The position numbers and the translations under genes are program-made. Shown piece after piece: positions 8,726 through 16,694 of a DNA stretch of 60,032 nt. How positions within the stretch are numbered: the first letter of the stretch is position 1; every line of letters begins with the position of its first letter. The notes under the pieces are model-generated. The model saw only the letters and a program-made list of their open reading frames with translations. It did no database searches and was not told where the DNA came from. The DNA is from Burkholderia paludis. GTDB lineage: Bacteria; Pseudomonadota; Gammaproteobacteria; Burkholderiales; Burkholderiaceae. The stretch spans positions 1 to 60,032 of the forward strand of contig NZ_JPGL01000064.1 of NCBI RefSeq assembly GCF_000732615.1. The letters are read 5' to 3'.

Positions 8726-9935
8726 CCGCGCGCTCGCCGGCCTCGCGCGCTGGACGCTGTTCGCCGCGTGCGTCGCGCTGCCCGCGTGGCTGTGGCCGCA
8801 TGGCGCGATGCTCGGCTATCTCGCGCAGACGGCCGCGCTCGTCGTGCTCGCGCTGTCGTACAACCTGCAGCTCGGCACGACCGGGCTGCTGTCGTTCGGG
8901 CACGCCGCGTTCGCGGGCCTCGGGGCGTTCGCGGCCGCGCACTGGTTCAACCGCTTCGGCGGCCCGCTGCCGCTGCTGCCGCTCGTCGGCGGCCTGGCCG
9001 GTGCCGGTCTCGGCTGGGCCGCCGGCCTGCTCGCGACGCGCCGTTCGGGCACCGCGTTCGCGATGATCACGCTCGGGCTCGGCGAATGCGTCGCGGCCGC
9101 CGCATGGAGCGTGCCCGCGTGGTTCGGCGGGGTCGGCGGCGTGCCGATCGACCGCGCGAGCGGCACGCCGTGGGGCGGCTGGCAGTTCGGCGCGCCGGCC
9201 CAGGCCTATGCGGTGATCGCCGCGTGGTGCGTCGCGTCGGCGTGGGCCATGCACGCGCTGACACGCACGCCGCTCGCGCGGCTCGCGAACGCGGTGCGCG
9301 ACAACCCCGCGCGCGTCGCCGCGCTCGGCACCGATCCACGCCGCGTCCGGCTCGCGATGGTCACCTGCGCGTCGTTCTTCGCGGGCGTTGCCGGCACGCT
9401 GACGCTGATCGACGTCGAGATCGCGACGCCGGACAGCGTGTCGATGGCGCGCTCGGCCACCGTGCTGATCGCCGCGGTGATCGGCGGCACCGGCGCATTC
9501 TTCGGGCCGGCGGCCGGCGCCGCCGTGCTGACCGCGCTGAGCATCGTCGTCGCGGGCGTGTCGCGCGCATGGGCGCTGTATCTCGGCGTGCTGTTCGTCG
9601 CGATCGTCGTGGCCGCGCCCGGCGGGTTGGCCGGCATTGAGCAAGCGCTCGCGCATGCGCTGCGGCGCGGCGCGCCGGCGGCCGAGCGGTGGCGCCTGCT
9701 GTGCGGCGTCGGCGCGTGCGTGTTCTGGGGCGCGGCGATCGTCTGCGCGGCCGAGCTGGGGTATGCGTGGCGCTTCGCGCAGGACGACGGCTCGGGCCTC
9801 GCGTTCGGCGCATGGGGGATCGACGCCGATACGCCGGCCGGCTGGGCCGTCGCGTGCTCGGCGGCCGGCATCGGCACGCTGCTGTGGGGCTGGCGCGCAC
9901 GGTTCGCGCCGGGCGCGCGGGAGGACGGGCGATGA
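8718..9935 (+). CDS. Branched-chain amino acid type ABC transporter permease (LivM-like) with C-terminal extension
   Basis: 405 residues from the ATG overlapping the previous stop (ATGCGTAG). The core to about residue 315 has the LivM pattern: NLQLGTTGLLSFGHAAFAGLG near 45-65, GTAFAMITLGLGE, and AVRDNPARVAALGTDP coupling loop. Beyond the usual family end there are about 85 more residues with two further hydrophobic segments separated by a loop (WRFAQDDGSGLAFGAWG region), ending in a charged tail. The next ATPase start overlaps its stop by 4 bases, so translation is coupled. Confidence 0.9.
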   Translation: MRSRALAGLARWTLFAACVALPAWLWPHGAMLGYLAQTAALVVLALSYNLQLGTTGLLSFGHAAFAGLGAFAAAHWFNRFGGPLPLLPLVGGLAGAGLGWAAGLLATRRSGTAFAMITLGLGECVAAAAWSVPAWFGGVGGVPIDRASGTPWGGWQFGAPAQAYAVIAAWCVASAWAMHALTRTPLARLANAVRDNPARVAALGTDPRRVRLAMVTCASFFAGVAGTLTLIDVEIATPDSVSMARSATVLIAAVIGGTGAFFGPAAGAAVLTALSIVVAGVSRAWALYLGVLFVAIVVAAPGGLAGIEQALAHALRRGAPAAERWRLLCGVGACVFWGAAIVCAAELGYAWRFAQDDGSGLAFGAWGIDADTPAGWAVACSAAGIGTLLWGWRARFAPGAREDGR

Positions 9936-10681
9936 ACGGCAACGCGATCGCACTGCACGGCGTCGTGCAGCGTTTCGGTGCGCAGACCGTGCTCGACGGC
10001 GTCGATCTGAGCATCGCGGCCGGCGAGCGCCATGCGCTGATCGGGCCGAACGGCGCGGGCAAATCGACGCTGTTCGGCGTGATCGCGGGGGCGACGCGGC
10101 CGACGCGCGGGCGTGTCGTGCTGCATGGCATCGAGTTGCGCGGGCGCGGGCCGGTCGTCGCCAGCCGGCTCGGCATCGGCCGCAGTTTCCAGCAGACGAG
10201 CGCGTTCGCGCGGCTGACCGTGTTCGACAACCTGCGCTGCGCGGCGCTGCACGCGCCGGCCGAGCGGCGGCGCTGGTGGAACCGGCTGCGCGAATCGGCG
10301 TCGGTCGATCGCGCGGCCGCGCGCGTGCTGCACGACGTCGGCCTCGACGCGCGGCGCGACACGCCGGCCGCCGAACTGAGCTATGCGGAGCAGCGCGCGC
10401 TCGATCTCGGGATCGCACTCGCGAGCGGCGCCCGCACGCTGCTGCTCGACGAACCGACGGCCGGCATGAGCCGCGAGCAGGCAGCGCGGATGATCGCGCT
10501 GATCCGCGCGACGACGCAGGGGCGCACGGTGCTGATGATCGAGCACGACATGGATGCGGTGTTCGGCTTCGCCGAACGCATCACGGTGCTCGTGCGCGGC
10601 GCCGTGGTCGCGACGGGCGAACCCGCCGCGATCCGCGGGGACCCGGCGGTGCGGGCTGCGTATCTCGGGGAGGGCGCATGA
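9932..10681 (+). CDS. Branched-chain amino acid type ABC transporter ATPase (LivG-like)
   Basis: 249 residues. Walker A GPNGAGKST near residue 36, Q-loop in the RSFQQTSAF stretch, signature-position sequence LSYAEQRALDLG (LivG proteins commonly depart from LSGGQ here), Walker B TLLLDEPTAGMS, and the switch His in IEHDMDAVF. It powers transport together with the next gene. The start ATG overlaps the permease stop and its stop overlaps the next start (ATGA), so the two ATPases are translated in a coupled way. Confidence 0.92.
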   Translation: MNGNAIALHGVVQRFGAQTVLDGVDLSIAAGERHALIGPNGAGKSTLFGVIAGATRPTRGRVVLHGIELRGRGPVVASRLGIGRSFQQTSAFARLTVFDNLRCAALHAPAERRRWWNRLRESASVDRAAARVLHDVGLDARRDTPAAELSYAEQRALDLGIALASGARTLLLDEPTAGMSREQAARMIALIRATTQGRTVLMIEHDMDAVFGFAERITVLVRGAVVATGEPAAIRGDPAVRAAYLGEGA

Positions 10682-11382
10682 GCGCGCTGCTCGAGATTCG
10701 CGACCTGCGCGCGTGGTACGGCGTGCAGCCCGTGCTGGGCGGGGTCGATCTCGCGCTGGCGCCGGGCGAGACGCTCGCGCTGCTCGGCCGCAACGGCTCG
10801 GGGCGCTCGACGCTCGCAAAGGCCGTGATGGGGCTCGTGCGCACGGCCGGCTCGGTGCGCGTCGACGGCGCGGAGTGCGCGGGCGCGCGCACGTTCGACA
10901 TCGCGCGGCGCGGCGTCGCCTACGTGGCCGAAAGCCGTGACGTGTTCCCGCTGCTGACCGTGCGCGACAACCTGCGGCTCGGGCTGCGCGGCACGCGCGG
11001 CGCGGCCGAGCGCGCGGCGCTCGAACGCCTGTTCGACCGCTTTCCGCTGCTGGCGGCGCGCGCCGACGTGAAGGCCGGGCGGCTGTCGGGCGGCGAGCAG
11101 CAGGTGCTCGCGCTGGTGCGTGCGCTGGCCGGTCGCCCGCGCGTGCTGATCGTCGACGAGCCGGCCGAAGGGCTCGCGCCGCTTGCGGTCGATGAAGTCG
11201 GCGCCTGCCTCGCCGCGCTGCAGGCCGACGGCGTCGCGATCGTGCTGATCGAGCAGCGGCTGCAGCTCGCGCCGCGGCTCGCGCGGCGCGTCGCGGTGAT
11301 GGGGCGCGGACGGATCGTCTACGACGGCGCGCTCGGCGGCCTCGGCGGCGCGGTCACCGCCGCATGGCTGAGCGCCGGCTGA
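10678..11382 (+). CDS. Branched-chain amino acid type ABC transporter ATPase (LivF-like), Walker A Lys replaced by Arg
   Basis: 234 residues with LivF layout: Walker A at about 37-45, signature LSGGEQQVLALVRAL, Walker B VLIVDEPAEGLAP and a final I-E-Q in place of the usual switch His. The Walker A reads GRNGSGRST: residue 43, normally the phosphate-binding Lys, is Arg (CGC at 10804-10806). In LivF relatives the motif is GRNGAGKT or GRNGVGKT. This may weaken ATP hydrolysis at one of the two nucleotide sites while the partner LivG keeps its Lys. All other motifs are intact and the frame is undamaged, so it is not obviously a pseudogene. Confidence 0.9.
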   Translation: MSALLEIRDLRAWYGVQPVLGGVDLALAPGETLALLGRNGSGRSTLAKAVMGLVRTAGSVRVDGAECAGARTFDIARRGVAYVAESRDVFPLLTVRDNLRLGLRGTRGAAERAALERLFDRFPLLAARADVKAGRLSGGEQQVLALVRALAGRPRVLIVDEPAEGLAPLAVDEVGACLAALQADGVAIVLIEQRLQLAPRLARRVAVMGRGRIVYDGALGGLGGAVTAAWLSAG

Positions 11383-11544
11383 CCGCGTCCGGCGGATTGT
11401 TCGTAAAACCCCGCCAGTCAATTCGCGCCGGGCCGCTTTATCGCCGCTGCGCCGCACAGTACATTGCCAGTCATGCCGGTTGCCGGATTGGCGCGACAGC
11501 CGGCGCCGTCATCATCGAACGTCTTCTGTCGGAGGAATGAAATC

Positions 11545-12291
11545 ATGGGCAAGCTGGCAAACAAGGTAGCGATCGTCACGGGCGGGTCGAAGGGCATCGG
11601 TGCCGCGATCGCGAAGGCACTGGCCGCCGAGGGCGCGTCTGTCGTCGTCAACTATGCAAGCAGCAAGGCGGGCGCCGACGCGGTCGTGAGCGCGATCGTC
11701 GAGGCGGGCGGCCGCGCGGTCGCGGTCGGCGGCGACGTGTCGAAGGCAGCCGACGCGCAACGCATCGTCGATACGGCGATCGGCACGTATGGCCGGCTGG
11801 ACGTGCTCGTCAACAACTCCGGCGTATACGAATTCGCGCCGATCGAGGCGATCAGCGAGGAACATTACCGCCGGCAGTTCGACACGAACGTGTTCGGCGT
11901 GTTGCTGACGACGCAGGCGGCCGTCAAGCATCTCGGCGAAGGCGCGAGCATCATCAACATCAGCTCGGTGGTGACCAGCATCACGCCGCCGGCCAGCGCG
12001 GTCTACAGCGGCACCAAGGGCGCGGTCGACGCGATCACCGGCGTGCTCGCGCTCGAACTCGGCCCGCGCAAGATCCGCGTGAACGCGATCAACCCGGGCA
12101 TGATCGTGACCGAAGGCACCCACAGCGCGGGCATCATCGGTTCGGATCTCGACAAGCAGGTGCGCAGCGAGACGCCGCTCGGCCGCCTCGGCGAGCCCGA
12201 CGACATCGCGTCGGTCGCCGTGTTCCTCGCGTCGGACGACGCGCGCTGGATGACCGGCGAGCGCCTCGTCGTCAGCGGCGGACTGAACTGA
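11545..12291 (+). CDS. Short-chain dehydrogenase/reductase (FabG-like)
   Basis: 248 residues of a classical SDR. The NAD(P)-binding TGGSKGIG is at 12-19, NNSG at 90-93, and the catalytic Ser (140/141), Tyr154 and Lys158 in YSGTK are all present; the C-terminus ends with the usual SGG before the last residues. A good GGAGGA ribosome-binding site precedes the ATG. Close relatives are annotated 3-oxoacyl-ACP reductase or glucose dehydrogenase-like, but the substrate is not known. It stands alone, 160 bases after the transporter operon. Confidence 0.9.
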   Translation: MGKLANKVAIVTGGSKGIGAAIAKALAAEGASVVVNYASSKAGADAVVSAIVEAGGRAVAVGGDVSKAADAQRIVDTAIGTYGRLDVLVNNSGVYEFAPIEAISEEHYRRQFDTNVFGVLLTTQAAVKHLGEGASIINISSVVTSITPPASAVYSGTKGAVDAITGVLALELGPRKIRVNAINPGMIVTEGTHSAGIIGSDLDKQVRSETPLGRLGEPDDIASVAVFLASDDARWMTGERLVVSGGLN

Positions 12292-12298
12292 TCCGGCG

Positions 12299-12330
12299 GG
12301 GCGGCGCGCCTGCAACCGGGCGCGCCGCCC
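12299..12330. terminator. Bidirectional terminator between SDR and UPF0303 genes
   Basis: A 12-bp perfect stem (12299-12310 with 12319-12330) and 8-base loop sits between two convergent genes, 7 bases after one stop and 6 before the other. Confidence 0.75.
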
Positions 12331-12336
12331 GTGCCG

Positions 12337-12831
12337 TCATGCGTGCATCGCGAGCGCGTAGCGACCGACGTGCCACTGCAGGCTTTCGACGGCGAGCGCG
12401 TGATTGTGCGCCGGGTCGAGCCCCGCGATCGCCATCGCGCCGACGACGCCCGTTCCCGCGATGCGCAGCGGCACGCCGCCGCCGTCGAGCGCATAGTCGT
12501 CGTCCGACAGCCCCTGCGACTGCAGCGACCAGCCGGCGCGGCGAAAGCGCTCGCCGACCGCGAGCGAACTGAGGCCGAACCGCAGCACCGTGTTCTGGCG
12601 CCGGCGGATCGCGTCGCTGTCGCCGGCGACGCTGCCGTCGAGCGCGCAGTAGAACAGCGGCGCCTGTTCGCCGACGATGCTCACCGCGATCGGCAGCCCG
12701 CGGCGCGATGCGAGATTGACCGCGATTTCACCGATCCGGCGGGCGATGGCCGCGTTGAAGCGCGGCAGCGCCGGGTTCGACGCGTCGTCGTCGAAAGGGT
12801 GTGGTTCGAGGCGAAAGAGGGTCGTCACCAT
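12337..12831 (-). CDS. UPF0303 family protein (HbpS/GlcG-like fold)
   Basis: 164 residues. The middle and C-terminal pattern (RRGLPIAVSIVG, CALDGSVAGDSDAIRRRQNTV, DGGGVPLRIAGTGVVGAMAI, HNHALAVESL) is that of the UPF0303 family, related to HbpS/GlcG small proteins; biochemical role not established. The gene converges with the SDR gene and lies 82 bases downstream of iolB on the same strand, so it could be read through from the iol operon, but nothing links it functionally to inositol. Confidence 0.82.
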   Translation of the reverse strand: MVTTLFRLEPHPFDDDASNPALPRFNAAIARRIGEIAVNLASRRGLPIAVSIVGEQAPLFYCALDGSVAGDSDAIRRRQNTVLRFGLSSLAVGERFRRAGWSLQSQGLSDDDYALDGGGVPLRIAGTGVVGAMAIAGLDPAHNHALAVESLQWHVGRYALAMHA

Positions 12832-12913
12832 GGCGGCTCCGTGGCATCGCCGGCGCTGTCTGCGCGTGCCGGGCGGGGCATCGTCACGGGCCGCGCGCGG
12901 GCCCGTCCATCGT

Positions 12914-13732
12914 TCAGCGCTGCGGCGCCGCGTCGAGCATCCACGCGTGCGCGGGATCGTTCCTGAACGCCCATGCGCGGCTCGGCCCGGCCATCACGTT
13001 CAGGTAGTAGAGGTTGTAGCCGTGCGGCGCGACCACCGGATGGTAGCCGCGCGGCACCATCACGACGTCGTGGTCCTCGACCGCGCAGGCTTCGTCGAGG
13101 CTGCGGTCGTCCGTGTACACCCGCTGGAACGCGAAGCCCTGCGGCGGATCGATCCGGTGATAGTAGGTTTCCTCGAGCGAGGTTTCCTCCGGCGCCGCGT
13201 CGCGATCGTGCTTGTGCGGCGGATAACTGCTCGAATGGCTGGCCGGCGTGATCACCTCGACCACCAGCAGCCGGTCGGCCGCCGGATTGTCGCCCATCAG
13301 GATGTCGCACACGTACCGCGTATTGGTGCCTTGCCCGCGCACCGAGCGGCGCATCCGTTCGCCGTCGAGACGCCGCACGGGCTTGTCGCCGCTCGTGTAC
13401 GGCGCGGTGCACAGCGCGATTTCCGCGTCGCGCGTCGCGGCCAGCGTGACGGTCTTGCCGCCCGGCACGTACAGCGCGTCCGGCGAGACTTCGTCGAATA
13501 CGCTGTCGCGCTTGCCGAGCGCCTCGTAGGTCGTACCGTCGACCTCCGCGCGCACCGTGCCCGTGAGCACGACGACGCACAGCTCGCGCGCACCGGTGTC
13601 GAGCGTTTCGGCATCGCCGGCCTTCAGGCGCAGCGCGCGAAAGCCGACATGCTTCCAGCCGGCCGATTCGGGCGTCACGTTGCAGATTTCGCGATCGGCC
13701 GAGGCCTTGATCAACAGGGGAGAAATCGTCAT
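12914..13732 (-). CDS. iolB: 5-deoxy-glucuronate isomerase
   Basis: 272 residues from the ATG at 13732 (the frame stays open to 13762, but MTISPLLIKA is the family start). Bicupin KduI/IolB fold: metal-binding YPPHKHDRD near residue 180 and EETYYHRIDPPQGFAFQRVY following it, then the VPRGYHPVVAPHGYNLYYLN signature. It converts 5-deoxy-D-glucuronate to 5-dehydro-2-deoxy-D-gluconate, the substrate of IolC. It is the last gene of the leftward iolC-iolD-iolE-iolB operon, 42 bases after iolE. Confidence 0.95.
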   Translation of the reverse strand: MTISPLLIKASADREICNVTPESAGWKHVGFRALRLKAGDAETLDTGARELCVVVLTGTVRAEVDGTTYEALGKRDSVFDEVSPDALYVPGGKTVTLAATRDAEIALCTAPYTSGDKPVRRLDGERMRRSVRGQGTNTRYVCDILMGDNPAADRLLVVEVITPASHSSSYPPHKHDRDAAPEETSLEETYYHRIDPPQGFAFQRVYTDDRSLDEACAVEDHDVVMVPRGYHPVVAPHGYNLYYLNVMAGPSRAWAFRNDPAHAWMLDAAPQR

Positions 13733-13774
13733 GGGATGGGGCTCCGCAACAGGGGGGCTCAAGCGTGCGAGCGC

Positions 13775-14704
13775 TTACGCGCTCAACCGGTCGACGATCG
13801 CGCGCAGCGAATCGTAGCCCTTCTTCGCATACGCATAGCTCGGCGCGACCGCCGGGTCCTGCTCGGCCTCGACGACGAGCCAGCCTTCGTAGCCGGCGTC
13901 CTTCAGCGTGCGCAGCGTGGCGTCGTAGTCGAGCGCGCCGTCGCCCGGCACCGTGAAGGTGCCGTTGATCACGCCGTTCAGGAAGCTCCAGCCGTCGTTG
14001 CGCGCCTGCGTGACGACCTGCGCCCGCACGTCCTTGCAATGCACGTGGACCACGCGCGATACGTGCTTCTTCAGCAGCGCCACCGGGTCGGTCGCGCCGC
14101 CGAAATACGCGTGGCCCGTGTCGAACAGCAGGAACACCTTCGCCGGATCGGTCAGCGCCATCAGCCGGTCGACGTCGTCCGGCGATTCGACGTACGCGCC
14201 CATGTGGTGATGGTAGGCGAGCTTGATCCCGTACGTGTCGAGCAGATGCGCGCCGAACGCGTCGAGGCGCGCCGCGTAGCGGCGCCATGCCTCGTCGTCG
14301 ACGAAGCGCGGCCGCTTCGCGACCGGCGTGTCGATGCTGCCCTGGATCGTACCCGCGCATTCGCCGTACACGACGACCTTCACGTCGTTGTACTGCAGCT
14401 TCGTCATGTGCGCGCGGCAGCGCTCGATTTCCGCGGCGAGCGCATCGGCGTCGCTCATGCCCGGCCCGACCTCGGCGAGAAAGCCCGAATACCAGCCCGA
14501 CACGCACACGAGCCCGAACTCGGCGAGCTTCGCCTTCAGCTCGGGGCCCGTCTTCGGGAACTTGTTGCCGAGCTCGAAGCCCGCGTAGCCGATTTCGGCG
14601 CCTTCCTGCAGCGCCGTTTCGAGCGGCGTTTCGCCGCCGAGCGACGGCAGGTCGTCGTTCATCCACGACAGGGGGTTGATACCGATGCGGACGTTCCAGC
14701 TCAT
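13775..14704 (-). CDS. iolE: myo-inosose-2 dehydratase
   Basis: 309 residues, AP endonuclease-2-like TIM barrel. Characteristic stretches are IGINPLSWMNDDLPSLGG at the start, GYAGFELGNKFP, YHHHMGAYVESPDDVDRL, LLFDTGHAYFGGATDP, VVHVHCKDVR and VVEAEQDP at the end, which supply the metal-binding Glu, His and Asp residues. It dehydrates 2-keto-myo-inositol to the trihydroxycyclohexane-1,2-dione used by IolD. Third gene in the leftward operon, 61 bases after iolD. Confidence 0.96.
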   Translation of the reverse strand: MSWNVRIGINPLSWMNDDLPSLGGETPLETALQEGAEIGYAGFELGNKFPKTGPELKAKLAEFGLVCVSGWYSGFLAEVGPGMSDADALAAEIERCRAHMTKLQYNDVKVVVYGECAGTIQGSIDTPVAKRPRFVDDEAWRRYAARLDAFGAHLLDTYGIKLAYHHHMGAYVESPDDVDRLMALTDPAKVFLLFDTGHAYFGGATDPVALLKKHVSRVVHVHCKDVRAQVVTQARNDGWSFLNGVINGTFTVPGDGALDYDATLRTLKDAGYEGWLVVEAEQDPAVAPSYAYAKKGYDSLRAIVDRLSA

Positions 14705-14765
14705 GACGTGCTTCCTTGGTTCGAATGTGTTTTCAGCGGGGCGGGTTCGTGGGCAGCGCGTGCCA

Positions 14766-16649
14766 TCAGCGCCGCTGCCGGGTCTTCGCGTCGAGATACG
14801 CGCGATGCGCGGCGTCGACGCCGGCCCGTGCGGAGACTTGCGGCACGGCGACTTCCCACCACGCGCCGCCGTCGTCGGTCGTGCGCCGGTGCGTGGTGTC
14901 GATCACGAGCACCTGGCTCTTCGTTGCCGCGCGGGCGCGCCGCATTTCGCGGCGCAGTTCGTCGACGTCGCGCACGTGCACGGCGTCGGCGCCCATCGCG
15001 CGCGCATGCATCGCGAAGTCGATCGTCGAGCGCTCGCCGCCCTCCGGCACGCAGTCGTCGAGCATGTTGTTGAAGCTCGCGCCGCCGCAATTCAGTTGCA
15101 GCCGCTCGATGCAGCCGTAACCACGGTTGTCGAGGATCACGACGATGATCTTGCGGCCGAGCATCACGGACGTCGCGAGTTCCGCGTTGAGCATCATGTA
15201 CGAGCCGTCGCCGACGATCACGATGACTTCGCGCTCGGGCCGCGCGAGCTTCGCGCCGAGTCCGCCCGCGACCTCGTAGCCCATGCACGAGTACGCATAG
15301 TCCATGTGGTAGTTGCCGGGCGCGCCGCTGCGCCACAGCTTGTGCAACTCGGCCGGCAGCGTGCCGGCCGCGCACACGACGAGATCGTCGCGCGCGCTGT
15401 CGCGCCCCGCGTCGGCCGCGGAGTCGCGCACCGCGCCGATCACGTCCGCGTCGTACGGCAGCGTGTCCCGCGGCGCGCGCGTCGTCAGTTCGGTCACGCG
15501 CGCATTCCATGCGGCGGCCTGGTCGCGGCCGGCGGCCGTCCATCCCGCGTCGGCACGCCAGCCGGCCAGCGCGGCCGACAACTGGCCGAGGCCCGTGCGC
15601 GCATCGGCGACCAGTTGCCGGCCGCGTTTCTTGCCCGCGTCGAACGGCTGCACGTTCAGGCTCAGCAGCGTCGCGTTGCCGAAGAGCGCATGCGAGCCGG
15701 TCGTGAAATCCTGCAGCCGCGTGCCGACCGCGAGCACGACGTCGGCCTGCGCGGCCGCGCGGTTCGCGGCGGGCGAGCCGGTCACGCCGATCGATCCGAG
15801 GTTCAGCGGATGGTCCCACGCGAGGCTGCCCTTGCCGGCCTGCGATTCGGCAACCGGCACGCCGTGCGTGTCGGCGAACGCGCGCAGCGCGTCCCACGCC
15901 TGGCTGTACAGCACGCCGCCGCCGGCGACGATCAGCGGCTTGCGCGCGGCCTTCAGCACGTCGAGCGCATCGGCGAGCTCGAGCGCGTCGGCCGGCGGCC
16001 GGCGCATCCGGAGCACCGGCGGCGCGAAGAAATCCTCGGGCCAGTCGTATGCGAACGTCTGCACGTCCTGCGGCAGCGCGAGGCACACCGGGCCGCACTG
16101 CGCGGGGTCGGTCATCACCTGGATCGCGCGCGGCAGCGCGACGAGCAACTGCTCGGGCGACGTGATGCGATCGAAGTAGCGCGTGACGGGGCGGAAGCAG
16201 TCGTTCGCGCTGACGTCGCCCTGTTCGAAATCCTCGACCTGCTGCAGCACGGGGTCGGGCAGCCGCGAGACGAACACGTCGCCGGGCAGCAGCAACAGCG
16301 GCAGCCGGCCGACGTGCGCGAGCGCGGCCGACGTCAGCATGTTGGTCGCGCCGGGGCCGATGCTCGACGTCGCCGCCATCATCCGCTGGCGGAAGTTCGC
16401 TTTCGCGAACGCGATGGCTGCATTCGCCATCCCTTGCTCGTTGTGCGCGCGGTAGGTCGGCAGGCGGTCCCGTTCCGCATGCAGCGCTTCGCCGAGGCCG
16501 GCCACGTTGCCGTGGCCGAAGATCGCGAACACGCCGCCGCAGTACGGCAGGATCTCGGTGCGGCCGTCGGGCTGGACGACTTCGGCGCGCAGGGCGGCCA
16601 GGTAGCGCACGAGCGCCTGGCTCACGGTCAGTCTTACGGTGGTGGTCAT
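14766..16649 (-). CDS. iolD: 3D-(3,5/4)-trihydroxycyclohexane-1,2-dione hydrolase
   Basis: 627-residue thiamine-diphosphate enzyme. N-terminal pyrimidine-binding domain holds FGHGNVAGLGEAL and the catalytic-Glu stretch YRAHNEQGMANAAIAFAK; the central domain resembles acetohydroxyacid synthases; the C-terminal pyrophosphate domain has GDGSYMMLNAELAT followed by DNRGYGCIERLQ, the ThDP/Mg site. The size matches the family. It opens the ring of the diketo intermediate to 5-deoxy-D-glucuronate. Second gene of the operon, 45 bases after iolC. Confidence 0.96.
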   Translation of the reverse strand: MTTTVRLTVSQALVRYLAALRAEVVQPDGRTEILPYCGGVFAIFGHGNVAGLGEALHAERDRLPTYRAHNEQGMANAAIAFAKANFRQRMMAATSSIGPGATNMLTSAALAHVGRLPLLLLPGDVFVSRLPDPVLQQVEDFEQGDVSANDCFRPVTRYFDRITSPEQLLVALPRAIQVMTDPAQCGPVCLALPQDVQTFAYDWPEDFFAPPVLRMRRPPADALELADALDVLKAARKPLIVAGGGVLYSQAWDALRAFADTHGVPVAESQAGKGSLAWDHPLNLGSIGVTGSPAANRAAAQADVVLAVGTRLQDFTTGSHALFGNATLLSLNVQPFDAGKKRGRQLVADARTGLGQLSAALAGWRADAGWTAAGRDQAAAWNARVTELTTRAPRDTLPYDADVIGAVRDSAADAGRDSARDDLVVCAAGTLPAELHKLWRSGAPGNYHMDYAYSCMGYEVAGGLGAKLARPEREVIVIVGDGSYMMLNAELATSVMLGRKIIVVILDNRGYGCIERLQLNCGGASFNNMLDDCVPEGGERSTIDFAMHARAMGADAVHVRDVDELRREMRRARAATKSQVLVIDTTHRRTTDDGGAWWEVAVPQVSARAGVDAAHRAYLDAKTRQRR

Positions 16650-16694
16650 GTCGGTCGGTAAGGAGGAATCGGGTGGATCGGCTCGGGCGCCGCC

